DNA from: Diorhabda sublineata
Lineage: Eukaryota; Arthropoda; Insecta; Coleoptera; Chrysomelidae
Length of the DNA stretch: 64,000 nt
Reading direction: 5' to 3'
Assembly: GCF_026230105.1 (NCBI RefSeq)
Contig: NC_079484.1
Coordinates: forward strand, 8,013,805-8,077,804
Shown: positions 22,310 to 34,838 of the stretch, piece by piece
Numbering within the stretch: the stretch's first letter is position 1
Layout: each line of letters starts with the position of its first letter
The notes under the pieces: model-generated
The model's input: the letters and a program-made list of their open reading frames with translations, nothing else
What the model was told of the DNA's origin: nothing
Databases searched by the model: none
Translations under genes and position numbers: made by a program

Positions 22310-22700
22310 TACCAGACTACATTCGATTGATCTACCAAAATACGCAGATTCCTGCCAAAGAAGGCTATTTTTGGGAGGTTTTGTGTCCCACTTCTCTGTC
22401 AAGATACTTAAATCTTTTAGCAAAATGAACAGAACTTTCCCATAGATCAGCTATTTTCATGGTTTGCTTGTAGAATCTGTCCAACATAACAATCGTCTTG
22501 AGATGGAGCATTTTCCTATCAGAAGAGCGAACAGCAGTTTGATGTCGTTTCTGGTCAACACAAGAAATTCTTCAGACTTCTTAGTTGATACAGCTATGAA
22601 TTTTTTGGATTGTCTTAGTCCAATCATCTATGATTCATAGTTAACTGAGGATGTGAGTCCTTCTTCTCTTCAAACCAAAGATATATGTAACCTTTTCCTA
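22310..22700 (-). pseudogene. RNase H-type LINE tail, opposite strand
   Basis: On the minus strand there is a frame with KKSEEFLVLTRNDI followed by KLLFALLIGKC. It matches the ..L.L.R.D.R.L...LTGHC signature just after RNase H in jockey/I-type LINEs. A few dozen codons follow it with stops. It sits tail-to-tail with the plus-strand copy ending at 22292. Confidence 0.5.
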
Positions 22701-24049
22701 ACAGTTTCCTTTGAAATTATTCAGTGCAATACTCTATTAACTTGAAAAGCGGTAAAGGTTGGGTTCCTTTTGTAGTAATGCAAAGATAACGGTCTTCGGC
22801 AACTCCATATTACTACAACCTTGTGGAAAACCTTGACATTTGATATTTAACACTCATAGAAGGGCCTTGAACGTTTTCGTGGAAAAAAACACATTAAACC
22901 CCTCTTTCAAATTCAATCAAAATGATGGATTAAAAAAAAACTAAGGCGATAATGGAAACCTCAGTCTTAAACTGAATGTGATGGAAAAGCAAAAAAGTCA
23001 CAAAAGCACATTTTATCTATCGTTGTGTGAAACTAACATACAAACCAATAACCAACCATATTTTTGATTTTTTTCACTCATACAATTCACGAGATACAAG
23101 ATTCTCATCAATTATTTAGTAATGTAAATTTCAGTGACTGAAGAAATAAGTAAATGAATGAAAAAACTTAATTGAAAACAACCAGGAGTGTTTTTTTTTA
23201 AATTTAGTAATACTTACAGAATATGCATTATTTGTTCCGAATTTGAACGAAACTGTTCTGAATTCTTGTCTCTTGTACATTTTGTTAAAATGTCTACCGC
23301 AATCAAATTGCCAAGCTAGAAATAATGTATGACGAGTAATTTCAGAATATGAACTGCAGTAACTGTAGTTGCAAAAATTGAGAAATGAGAACGTTCAAAA
23401 AGATTATGAACGTTTGAAGGAAATAATTTCCAGGTCAGGTAATCGACAACGTCAAATTAAATAGACACAACGAACTAATGAGAAATCCAATTATCACGGT
23501 GTATTTGACGATTTGTACAGACATCTTTACTTGTTAGCTTTTCTCGCGTAATTATTTTCTCTGACCTATATACTCGATTTCGTTTTCTGAATTATAGAAG
23601 AATGGGGATTTAGTCCTGCCTATTTTTCATTCGCTTTGATGGTTAGGTCGATGTACAATTTATTAGAATTGGTACAGAATTGTAGAAATGTGTCAATTAA
23701 ACAGAAGATTTAATGAGTAGTTTTGATATTATAAACTAATCTAAAAGTTCAGTTGTTCCTATATTCCTCTTGAGGAAATTTATAATTGGATGTTACGTTT
23801 TTATGCAGCTATTTTAAGACAAAATTGGAGGGGTTTCTTAATCAACCATTGCATTAAAAAAAGATCAGATATTCCGTATTCAAACTTCAGAGAATGCATT
23901 CATTGTGATGTAGCTGTCGCCTAATAAGCTCATCAATCATCATGTAATTTATTAATTACGACATAATATCTATGAGAATGTCACACCGAGGAAATTAACT
24001 TCAGAACCATATCTTTACAATATCGACGATTAAAGAACGAAGCGATTTG
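22701..24049. other. AT-rich DNA, nothing recognised
   Basis: No supported feature on either strand. Confidence 0.45.
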
Positions 24050-24835
24050 TAGAATTACTGATGCCAATGAAAACTCCGGATTTGAAGTATTTTACTAGAT
24101 TCTACATTGATGGCTCGAAATTGGAAAAGGGACAATTAGGGACAAGAACCAAGCTCGTCATCTCAATAGGCTCAGAATCTCAGAATAATTTCCCGTACAT
24201 ACGCTTCACTTACTTGCGCAGATCGTTGCGCATGATGTAATTATCACAATGCCAAGATATTCATGCTATCAGATAGTAGAGTATTCTTACAAACATGTAA
24301 CTCTAAAATTGAGTAATTGCTGATATGGACATCGAATATTTGACCTCACTGGGGCAATTAACAAAGTTTCTCTTTCCCAAAAAGTCATTAGTCATGGTCA
24401 TAAAGTAGTGGGAAAACGAGAAGAAATCAGAAATTTGGAATAAGACTCAAAGTCTGAAACCATCGAAGAGATTTCTTTCTCTTTCTACCAACTGGTCTCT
24501 AAAAGCTTCTACACTGAACAAAAATAGAATAAGAAGAGTTACTGGTATGATCATTAGATACTCTCCGATGAACTAACATGTGAAGAACACAGGAGAAACT
24601 TCCGATAGCTCCTATTATTTCTGTAAGGAACCAAAAAAAAAACCACCGAACTCTTTTGCAATTTTGAGGCAAACCATAGATAAAGACTATTATACTTACA
24701 ATGAAGCTTTTCAAAGCTAGAAGAGGTAGTTGACAGTACCGCACAGCTCCCAGACAGGTACCTGACTTTGAAAAGTCATTGCTGCCTAACTGGTAAACAG
24801 GGTACACAACATATCAATTGGTGAAAGTGTTAACG
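24050..24835 (+). pseudogene. RNase H-type LINE tail, copy 2
   Basis: This is a more decayed homologue of 21500-22292. Shared landmarks in order are the IDGSK-like start (attgatggctcgaaa, about 24108), cagatcgttgcgcatgatgtaa, gatatggacatcgaatatttgacctcactgg, gggaaaacgagaagaaatcagaaa, and tcctattatttctgtaaggaaccaaa. The last is the SYSFCKEPK region of copy 1. The RNase H first-strand Asp survives here. No frame longer than about 50 codons remains on the coding strand. Confidence 0.7.
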
Positions 24836-25164
24836 AGATGGATTTACAAACTTTGCGCTCATTTATTCTAATATAATCTGAATGTATTTAAATAATATCA
24901 AATAAGACTTTCAACTAGAAAAAGAAGGTGTCAAGTTTACAAGATACAAATTATCAAAATACACATTTTTTGTGGAAGCACAGAGTTTGATATGATAGAT
25001 ATTTGTGGAAAAATTGTCAAATTCATTTCATATTTGAATGCTCACGATATATTATGGGTATAAGTTCTCTACCAATTCAGAAAACGACGCTGCTATAACC
25101 AGCTATACCACTAAAAGTTCACCAAATGCTCCATAACGACCTTCGGGTAGAGATACAGAAGATA

Positions 25165-25860
25165 ATACAAGCTATCAGAAAAGGATCCGCTTGCATTCTT
25201 CAAACCAAAGCGCGTTGGAATGAGTATTTTACTTGCTTTAATGACGCAGTTTAAGTAAAATGGATCGGATATTTTCCGTGTAGATCCACTACTTTATTTC
25301 TGAAACGAATAACGAAAACAGTCGATTTCAAAGTGCGAGCTTACTCTGAAAAAAGCAAATACGGTTTCATCGACTGGAAAAGCGATGGCGATCGTTTGTT
25401 GGAATAGTCATGAGATTGCGTTCATTTTCAGTAAGGTAAGACAGTGGTAGATTAGTACCACGCATCAATGATTCATTTAGTGAAGGAAGAAATTGGATAA
25501 AAGCGACTACATCTGAAAAAAAAGTGCTTCTGTTTCATGACAATTCGCCTTTTCAAATTTCGATTATTGCTATCGCCAATTAATGGATTGCACTTTGAAT
25601 TAGTTGACCACCCATCGCCTCACTCTTTCCTGTTTCCTCACATCAAATTCTTGTAGAAGAGAGATTCCGTTCAGACGAAGACATTATCGCATACGCAAAC
25701 GACTATTTTAAGGAAAAATATGACAACTATTATTTGGAATAATCGAGAAGGTTACAGCAAGGTGGGATAAAACTTCTTCTTTAACTTTGGTTGCGTTGAA
25801 CTGAATGGAATATTATTTGTTTAAATACAAGTGAGGAATTCAGTACGTTCAAAAAATGAT
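25165..25860 (+). pseudogene. Mariner transposase relic
   Basis: The plus strand carries mariner blocks in order. SKCELTLKKANTVSSTGKAMA corresponds to the PKKAKTV.S.GKVM segment. VLLFHDNSP (about 25522-25550) contains the second catalytic Asp. A decayed YSPDLAP region follows, then FRSDEDIIAYANDYF (about 25665-25715), the C-terminal F.SDEE......YF motif, and a last WDK..L segment. The first DETW block is not readable. Frames shift at least four times. No terminal repeats were found. Confidence 0.7.
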
Positions 25861-26074
25861 CTTTTAAAATTATTGATCGTAACAGATTTCCTCATGCTAA
25901 GAATTTTTTATATGAACTTAGTTGTTGATAAATCGTCGTTGACAACAACAAAAACACTTTATTATTCATCATAATTCAAATTACTAACAGTCCCGCTGAA
26001 ATCATCGACAGCTTACTCGTTTTTCTCAAATTCTCAAATTTCAATTGAAGTTCAATTTTGTTTATTTTCTCTAC

Positions 26075-26270
26075 ACCATCTGATGGATGGTGGGGCCACT
26101 TACAAAGGCTGGATAATAAAGTACAAGTTAAGAAAATTTGGGAAAGTAAAATGAGAGGAAAAATGAAAAAGGGAAGACCACGATTAATAAGGGATCACAC
26201 GCTAGGAGAAATCTTGAAAAAGAAGGAATGGTCATGGGCCGAAGAGAAAAATTTGACGGAAGATAGATAG
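26075..26270 (+). pseudogene. LINE C-terminal tail fragment
   Basis: An open frame reads WWGHLQRLDNKVQVKKIWE, then RGKMKKGRPRLIRD, then ILKKKEWSWAEEKN. This is the typical GH..R....R..KK.W......GR.KRGRPR..W tail of insect LINE polyproteins, followed by the short A....W end. Nothing of the reverse transcriptase is visible upstream, so it is a strongly 5'-truncated copy. Confidence 0.75.
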
Positions 26271-28884
26271 GACTAAGATATATTTATAAGCAGTTAGCTC
26301 AATAGTAAAATTGACACCCCTACACACTATAGGTTGTATACATATATTTTATTTACCTTGTCTGTCTTCTGTGAACCTCTTCAGAAGTATTACAATAAAC
26401 TTTATAAATAATATCACTGCTTATATTGCCAGATGTTTAAGATTTTAGTTGCAAATCAAATTTTTCTAATTCTCTCTATAATAACGGTTACCGGCTGTTG
26501 TACAAAACTCTCCTGGAATATCTTGTTGAATGGTTGATGAAAAATGCTTATTATACATTCTCATGATATTCTCTATCAATTTTGTCGAGAGCTATTTGAA
26601 TATTTTAGAACTCTTAATACATATTTCTTTATTGTATTTCTAATGAAGCGCATCATGATTTCCGCTGCAGTTCCGAAATGAACTGTTTACAAAAAGAAGT
26701 AATAAGAAGACACCAATCTCTCTAGTATTTCCAGTTTAAAATTGCTTAATATACCTTCTTCGAAAGTGACGTTTTAGTTTTATTTTGAAAAATATAATAA
26801 TAGACAGAACCAACCCGTGCAATTTTATAAATGAGATCTACTTCAAATTGAAAATGAATAAGAATAGAAAAAATGTAAGGAAAAAACTCAGAAGTTTACA
26901 TTATAAATGGAACAGAAGAAAGAAATTCGTATTTCATTGAAAATTCTGAAGTCGCTCTTTCATATATTTGCATCATTGGAATGCACAATTTATATTTGAA
27001 GAAGTACGTAACATATAATAGTGTTATGTTTTTCTTATTATAATTTATTTTAACTGTTTTTATGATGAGGCGGATGTATACATAATGTTTCTAACTTAAT
27101 TTATTTATTCGCTTACACTGAGTACACTAAACTATTTACTATCAACTAAACTATACACTAAGACTTATTACTAAACATTACTAAACATATTACTAAAATT
27201 CTTAACATATTAAATTATTTAAACACATCGTTTACTCGTGTATGCCGATGTGTTCGTGATGACATCAGATTATTTACTCCTCCCTGATGAACGAGTATTT
27301 ATACAAAAAGAATTCCTGGATAATTCTATTTTACAAAGTAAACAAACAAAAAAAGGAGTTCCTATAAATTGTTTCTTTAAAAACAATATAAGCAACTGTC
27401 TATATGTCATATGAAGAATAAAGATTTCCACTTATTTTCACGAATTTTGTAACCAGCGCGTCCACCAAATTTTCGATTTTGTTGAAATTCTAATTTGTTC
27501 ACCATTCATTCTTATCACTATCACAATAATTCTTTAATATGGAAATATGGTTGTAAGAGATTAGAGTCAACCAAAGAATAAAAAATACTGTGGTAGAGTT
27601 ATGGGGCATTCTAAAAGTAGATTCAAAATTTTAATAAAATGGCGTATCCGCGTTTCCTATGACAATATTGCTATTTAAATTTGCCATAAATATCAAAGAA
27701 AAAGAAACGAGAACTTTTGCATATTTTTCGATATATCAAACCGTTTTTGAGATACAGGAAGGCATATCGCTTAGTTATCTATAGCATAATGCAAGTCAAT
27801 CGTTCCACATAGAATGAGAATAAGTCATTGTTAATAGTCTTCGATTTCTGCTATAATTTATAAATATAATTTGCCCTTAACTTAAGTGACTATTATTTTA
27901 ATAGATATATTCTGTTTCAGCTTTCTTGAGATTGTTTTCACGTTTTTCAGTACAGGATTCTTTCGAGCGTTTATTATTTATTACTTGGAATAGACTCATC
28001 ATGTCAAATGAGTCATCATCATGAGTCTATGATAAGGACTAGATAATGACCAGTTCTTTTTGATTCCTTGTTATTCTTCCACATGTCTTACGATGACATT
28101 TACGAATTCAGTGACAAATTTAATGGCTGAGTTTAGTAGTACTGTACCTTAATTTTAAAGTACATCTAATTTATTCGTGAAAAAATTAGTAAGTTCTACC
28201 TTTAGTTGTCGTTTTCAATATTTTAACAACATATTTGGTACATCAACTCATCCGGGCTCTTTCCTATTTTTAAACATTTTTGTCGGATCTATAGTTATTC
28301 TTATATTTTCCCCATCATGGGAACTTGTCCGAAATGAACATACGGAGAAAACACGCTTCTCAATACTAGGCATTGAAGAGCCATTAGCTAAAACCACATG
28401 AAAGGCTGGAAAATGTAATTCAGATTCGGAGATCCATAATAGATCTGAGCAGCCTTCTACGTATATCTACTATTCTTAAGATGAGTAAGGAAATTAATTT
28501 TAAAAGTTCAATTACACTGAATTATCAGATTCCAGTATGGTATTAATTGGAGAAATTCCAATTTCTTATAGTTTGTTGTTTCAATTTGATCAGTAATACC
28601 AGAATTGGATCTAATTAGACGCAAAGTTCAAGGAATTATCGAACTTCATTTATGAAAACGCTCTTTCGGCCAAACTTTCAATTCCAACTTAATATTTAAA
28701 TTATTTGGATGTTAATTTCAACGATATTCGTGGAGGTACTATTTTTAATAGAAAATATACAAAATGTTATTCGTAAGGTTTCTGTCTACTAAATAATTTA
28801 AAAAAAGGTAACCACTTATTGAAGAATTCATTTCACATTATAGAACACGCTATTACGAGGGATCCTACTCAAGATTTGAGATAT
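26271..28884. other. AT-rich DNA with simple repeats
   Basis: It contains the ACTAAAC-type degenerate repeat at 27123-27200 and a small inverted repeat (agactcatcatg 27992-28003, catcatgagtct 28017-28028). The 74-codon frame at 28177-28401 shows no known motif. Confidence 0.45.
27123..27200. repeat. Degenerate short tandem repeat (ACTAAAC-like)
   Basis: About six irregular occurrences of actaaac/ctaaaca/actaaaa within 80 bp. It may be part of a retroelement terminal region, but no partner repeat was found. Confidence 0.5.
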
Positions 28885-30115
28885 AGCAACACTGATGTGA
28901 ATATGTCAAATCTAACATTGCCATCATAAAGTTTGACACTTTTAATGGTGAACTTACTTAGAACGTAATTCGTTTTTAATACCCGATATAAAACTTCAGC
29001 TTCTGTAACAATGTACCAACTCGTGATCGTGGTTGTCGTGTAAGATTATGCAGCTTGTGGTTTTAATTACGAAATAAAAAACAAATATATATATTTACAA
29101 TGTATCGGTAAAAAATGTATCATTTCTCTATTTTATATTGTTTAGTACTTACTTCATGCTAAAATGCAGTTTGAAGAATTTGGAAGCTCTAGGTTTTGAT
29201 TTTTCGATTTTCCAACTTCACAAAATGGATTATGTACTATATTCCAGGTAAAACTCTCATTTAATCCACCACGAGTTGTATTATGTGTTAGGACCACCTT
29301 TTCGTTTGCCTGAAATATCCCTATTCCGAGTTGGCACATCCTTATCTCAACGAGTTCTAGTTCTAGGGCACCCGTGCTATTTGAGTTGTTTACAGATACT
29401 TGAAATATTCATTCATTAGTACCACCTCGAAACACCTCATATTTTGCTGGGTTTCCTAATTCAATCGTAGTCGCATTTCGCTACAGGATGAATTTCGTGA
29501 AGGTCGGCTAAAATCGGCTGTTCTGCCAGAAAACATCGATGCTGTACTACAACTTATATTGCAAGATCATCTGGTGTCTTACCGTGAGATTGAGGCATAC
29601 TTGTGCATTAGTTATATTCGCATACATTCATCATTACATACATACAATACATACAACATTTAGCTGAGAAAGAGATTGATTCGCGATGGATACCGCATAA
29701 TTTTACAATCGCTCAAAAAAAGCTTCCGTCGATTGGTGAAAAGAAATGCTGAATAAATTGTGACAGACGACAAATCACGGATCTATGTATATGAACTCGA
29801 AACTAAACAACAATGGACTGTAGGGATCTTTTAAGACTAGCCAAATCCAATAAAAGTTGTTCTCACCCGAGGCACTACGAAGCAAATGGTCGCCTTGTTC
29901 TCGAAATAACTGGGAGTTTTGCCACCATTCCACTAGAGTATCATAGAGCGGTCAATTCCGAATGGTATACCAGCATTCGTTTGTCAGAAATTTTCGAAAA
30001 AATCAGGAAAAGCAAAGGCAGAAGACGAATCATTCTCCTCCACGACAAAACGAGCTCTTACACATCAGTTCAAACAAAAACTTTTTTGAACCTAACCAGT
30101 GATTTCTTCTAATTC
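28885..30115 (+). pseudogene. Mariner transposase relic with leader
   Basis: The leader (28885-28982) matches 2999-3095 inverted. Coding blocks on the plus strand are FREGRLKSAVLPENIDAV and YREIEAYL (29489-29610), RWIPHNFTIAQKK (about 29680), and the K-S-R-I-Y-V-Y-E-like remnant of TGDESW.YAYEP (about 29770). Next come VNSEWYTSIRLSEIFEKI (29945-30000) and RRIILLHDKTSSYTS (about 30030-30070), where HDK..S holds the second Asp. After TKTFL the text jumps to NLTSDFF and stops, so about 20 residues including YSPDLAP and then the C-terminus are deleted. The first Asp is not intact. It is the longest mariner relic of its lineage here and a close relative of 2461-3095. Confidence 0.8.
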
Positions 30116-31651
30116 TCACAAACCAAAAATATCAATTACAAATATGTTTAGTAGCAACCTTCGTATTATTCTAAACATCTATGTGAATAACTGAATGATC
30201 ATAATTTTGTTATTAATAAACAAGAGATTCTAAAAATAATCAAAATCCTTGTTTCACATTTTATTCAGTACAACTCATTCTTATTTCAATAAGCTATTTA
30301 AACAAGTTTTTTCTGTTATGTGGTTAATGAAGGCTATGATACAATACATACTTCTTCATATCACTCAACCTTGTATGAAATTTTGTTTAACAAATCTTCT
30401 AAATAAAACATCTCATCAATAGGCAGATTTCACAGAAATAATTGGGGATAGCATCCTCAAGAGTAACTTCAATCTTTTATTTTCTATATTTACAGCGTGG
30501 AAGATCTCTGCGTAGCAAATGTCCTCACTAGGGTATGGTTTAGTTCCGTTGATATAACTCTCTCACCTTACAGTGTGGTATTTAATAATTCAGGAAACAA
30601 CTAACTTTCCCCATTAGGAAGTTTTTTTCTTATAAAAACAATTAAACACAAAACGGAAAAGTTTTTTGTCTGTAACACTCTGTTAATCAATTAAAAGTTG
30701 TTATTCTGTCAAGAGATTCACTAAATGGATGAGGAAGAGGCAGTTAATTTGTTTTTCCGGTTTTTCTGGAATAAAAAACAAAGAAAAAAAGGGCGACGCA
30801 AAAAGTGTTTGGATAGGAATGATTTAGTATATTCGTTAAATCAACTGTAGGCGGATGCAGCATCTAATACATTAGAAACAAGATTGGGTTGAATTTTAAG
30901 AATTTAACTACGTTTTCAGTTTTAATTACCAAATAAATTAGACAGGCACTTTAGTCTCTTGTTTCATTTTGAAGAATTTGTGTCGAAATTTGACTCGAAT
31001 TTATTATTTCACCAGAAAATGTCGTTGTTGTCCTAATTTCGTCCTAGTTTGCGAGTTTCCAACTTAACCAGGCGGAATATTCCAGGTAGTCAACTAAGGA
31101 TTAGTCTCTCAATAGATGCGTTGATGGTTGATGAATTTTGTTTCAACATTAATTCATTAGTGCACCAATACATCAATGACCGTCAGCCGATCAATGTGAA
31201 CGTTTAGGACAATTCGAGCCTTGTTAATTCCTGCATCTGTAGCTAACTCGAGCAAGCTAACATCAATGGAAAAATATCCTATGAAACCTGCAGTGAAATA
31301 GTTTAGAATCAATTCAAAGTATCAAACAATTTGAAGAAAATAATCTAGGGAAATTTGGTAATTCAGTAAATGAAAAATGTTCGAGGAACAAACAACAGCT
31401 TCAAAACCCTCGAAAAAATAACGTTATTTTGAATGGAAACAGATGTATGTATAAAATTTCCAGATTTTAGTAAATTAGCTCCAATTATTTTAGTAGATAT
31501 TGAAAAGAAATTATTGAATTATGAAAACATATTGTCAGATAGAGGAGAAATTTCCAGATAGTTAACTTGAAAAAACACCATTATTAGAATCTAGATGCAT
31601 ACTGAATGAATCTGTAAATTTATTTAGTTTCCCTTTTCCCAAACCCAAATT
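30116..31651. other. AT-rich DNA, one weak short frame
   Basis: At 30725 an ATG opens MDEEEAVNLFFRF followed by a basic run (NKKQRKKGRRKK) and stops after 41 codons. The acidic start plus Arg/Lys run faintly recalls the N-terminus of Harbinger transposases, but this is not enough to call. Confidence 0.35.
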
Positions 31652-31679
31652 GATATTTCGACCTATTTCGGTCGTTATC
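31652..31679. repeat. Imperfect palindrome / hairpin A
   Basis: GATATTTCGACC, then tatt, then TCGGTCGTTATC forms a stem with CGACC/GGTCG at the core and GATA/TATC outside. The minus-strand reading, gataacgaccgaaatagg, followed by tcgaaatatc, resembles recurring hairpins near retroelement ends in invertebrate genomes. Confidence 0.6.
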
Positions 31680-31958
31680 AAAATTTGACTTCTATAAATC
31701 TATAAATACAATTTTTGTTATGAACAAGTCCACGACATGTGCAGTGAAGCTGGCCCTGTCCGGTTATATCGAAAGGCTAAAATTAGCCAAAAGAGAAATT
31801 TGTTTTTATATGTTTTTATCAAAGCGACGATTTGCTTACATCGTTTCTTTATGTTATTTATTTGTTTTGTTTGTTCATTTACTGGAATTTTCAAAAACTT
31901 CGTTTTGGGTAAGCTGGAATTCCTAAAAACGTTGGTGATATTCATAATGAATGATCTA

Positions 31959-32086
31959 TTCACACCATCACTACACCAACACTACAATTATACTGTCTGA
32001 CGCACAGTTTACCTTCAGACTCTGAAGACGATAACTGTGGTATCGAAACGCGCGTCAAACAGTGTAATAGTGATTGTTGGTGTGAA
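31959..32086. ncRNA. Candidate structured RNA or cruciform (hairpin B)
   Basis: An outer stem pairs 31973-32003 (from acaccaacac to gtctgacgc) with 32052-32083 (gcgtcaaaca to gttggtgt) over about 30 bp with a few mismatches. It encloses two small hairpins: CTTCAG/CTGAAG (32013-32018, 32022-32027) and GATA/TATC (32030-32033, 32041-32044). CTGAAGA, a helix, GAAA and the self-complementary ACGCGCGT before C recall pieces of the hammerhead ribozyme core carried by Penelope-like elements and retrozymes. The canonical stem I next to CTGAAGA is absent, so I do not call a ribozyme. A diverged copy lies inverted at 41455-41543. Confidence 0.5.
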
Positions 32087-34838
32087 CAGTGTATTCACTA
32101 TTCGTTTTGGGTTTATAAACAAGTTTGTTCGGTTGACTTTAGTTAGTTTATAATAAATAGTCAAATTGAACGCAACGAAATAGAAAACTAAACGGTGAAT
32201 ATGAATAAATTATATAAGTGATTGATTAATTATTGTAGTTAAGTAAGTTAAGTCTAGTGTAAGTGTTCGAATGAATTAAATAAGTGGAAGACATTGTTCG
32301 TAAATTCACCCAGCAGAAAGAAATAGTATGAATAAATGGTTGTGATTTCATAGCTTCATTAGATATTGTTCAATATCACTTCTCCGCTTTTTCATCGATC
32401 AATTCATATATTTAATAATTGTATTGATTATATTTAAGAACAAAAGATCAACACCAAATACAGTGCTATGCGTTAATGAACGAAAGGAACGAAATGGAAA
32501 CCGGAAAAATCAAGTACAAATTTGATCTAACCGAATTTGAGTTGAGTGCCTCAAGCCAATTATTTACTTTATTCTACAGCTTGTCTTTTCATTTGATACG
32601 CTTTCTTTTGAATTCTTCATTCAGCAAGCAGAACAGATATAAGTCACAGGTCGACATGTCAAGAATGCTAGAGGGATACTTAGACTGCTCTCAATTGAAC
32701 TTAGTCAGTACACTTTACGTGGATGAGCTTTATCGTCACCAGAATCACTTCCTCTGCGACTGAATATCTCTTAATACCTGTCACTGTTAAGTTTTTTTTC
32801 TTCCTGTTCGCATTGTTTCTGGTTCGATGTTATGGCTTCAGCTCTCATCACCAAATACAATCCGTTTCAGGAATGCAAAGTCTCCATGACACAGAAAGTG
32901 ATTTATAGACCTATTCCTTATATTATTAACTGAAATTACTTGGAAATCAACTCGCTTACAACTTACGGTGAACCAACTTCACAAAACGAGCACTCTACTC
33001 TTCCACTAATGTTTCCGTTCACAGCTATTAATTGGTGATACATATCAACACCTTTGACTATCTGAAATATGAAGAGACTTCACTGTTTTTATATATTCGT
33101 CGAATTTCACAATGAAATCGCCCTGATGTCCGCTACCACAACATCAATTAGATGTTCAGACACATACACACACTGGACGTTTCACAACTGAGATACATTG
33201 CGAGGCACCAGACTATGTGACAGCAAAGTCAGCCTGAATCTACAACTAACCAGCATTGATTGAGAATGTTGGAAAGTGATGAAGAAGAAAGAGCAAATTA
33301 CTTAATATCTCCTTCACCAAGTAATCCCTGACCGCGGTTTCCGCAGGAGATTACAGACTCACAGAGACATAAGTGAAGTAGGTTTTAGTACATGCGAGCT
33401 GCAAACTTCTACCAGCACTGGTTGGCCAATAAGGTGTCTAGAGCTTTCCTCTCCAACCCAGAAAAAAATATACACACACATTTTTCTCTAAGTTATATTG
33501 GTACAACTATAAATATATTCGTGTCTCTAAATGTATCACAGTATTATTCCAAAGCGGCATATTCAAATTTAAACCAGCTGAGTTGTTGACATCTTTCATA
33601 CCTCCTCATTCAAACATATATATCGAATATTGGTTTTTGGATAACCATTGTTCTTAATCTGGGGATCGTGGGCATTCTCCTGGTTTTATCGGGGAAGTAC
33701 GATTTTAGCTTACTCAATCACATTTTCCCCTCATAGAAAACTTGAGGCTCAAGCAGGATATTCCAACAAATCGAAGGACGTGCTAGCTGGATACTCTGGT
33801 TCGTTCTATCCTCATGTTTTTTTCGACACGGATTTCCAGGTGCACTAATTGAGTATTGATCTGTTATTGGTACTCGAAACATTGGGTTAATTTGGAACTT
33901 TGTAGTAGGATAGGGTTGAATATTTCAAAAAAATGTTTCCCAATTTTTTCTTCATATAACTTTTCACCTTCTGACATATTTAACTTGTGTTTTATAATGT
34001 CAAATCAAGTAGGAGCGAGACACTTCGCTTAAATGAAATATCTTAAGGGGAAACTTCTCTAGTTCCATTTACTTATAATTAAATTTCGTGAAATCAGTTT
34101 TGTAAATTGTGGAGTAGCTTCTGAGATTAATTCAAAGAAAAATTGGATACTTGCCATAACTGTTTTATATATAATCATCGAGGAATTCACCCTAAGTATC
34201 AGATTCTCGACAATGTCAATATATTTCTCCTTTCTTGTATCATAAATTATCATGATCTATTAATCACTGATAGATTCAATTCCTTGATAGATTGAGAAAC
34301 AATTTAATTCTTAGATCTCTCCATTTTCTATATACGTATTATCTGTATGAGACTAAATTTATTCATTAACCTCCAACCTACTCCATGTTTTGTGCTTGGA
34401 TGAAAATTAAGCAGTTCATATTCAACTAAAAAACCACGTTTTAGTTTGCGAAGAATGCATACTAAATCTGACATAAGCAGTTGCGAATAAAAACGTTCTC
34501 GAAATTTTAATCTGTACTTTCTTTACTCGCCGAGCCACCGACTTCCAGAGAAGTTTTAGCTAACTAATCTTTGAGTAATTGTTCGCCAGCAATTTATCTT
34601 GAAACAGGGATTAATTTAATTAATGGGGATAATTCTTCTTTTTAGTTTAGTAATTCTAGACGCAAGCAGCAAACATTGGCGGATTTTTGTTGGAGAAGGA
34701 AGTGATTATAATTAACACCAAATAAGCTATTCGTTTCAACAAAAGTATGAAGGAAATCTTTGTGAAGGATAACACAACTTTCAAATTATCAGAAATATAG
34801 TTTATTGCGTGAGGTGAAAAGCTGACTGACAGTATATA
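32087..34838. other. AT-rich DNA, no certain gene
   Basis: The plus-strand frames at 32476-32763 and 33648-33848 are open but unrecognised. In the second, another frame at about 33640-33720 encodes a hydrophobic helix-like stretch (ITIVLNLGIVGILLVLSG) ending at a stop. A minus-strand stretch at 32760-32905 faintly recalls a transposase DDE block. None is strong enough to annotate as a gene. Confidence 0.35.

Noticed and set aside
30725..30850. MDEEEAVNLFFRF start as a Harbinger transposase N-terminus
   Set aside because: Only an acidic start and a basic run agree. The diagnostic L..EL...D...F block is missing.
31959..32086. Calling hairpin B a functional hammerhead ribozyme
   Set aside because: CTGAAGA is not preceded by a strand that pairs with the bases after the presumed cleavage site, and the helix between the core words has an extra unpaired base.
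32760..32905. Minus-strand FLKRIVFGDES as a transposase DDE block
   Set aside because: A stop follows directly and no second block was found. It may be chance.
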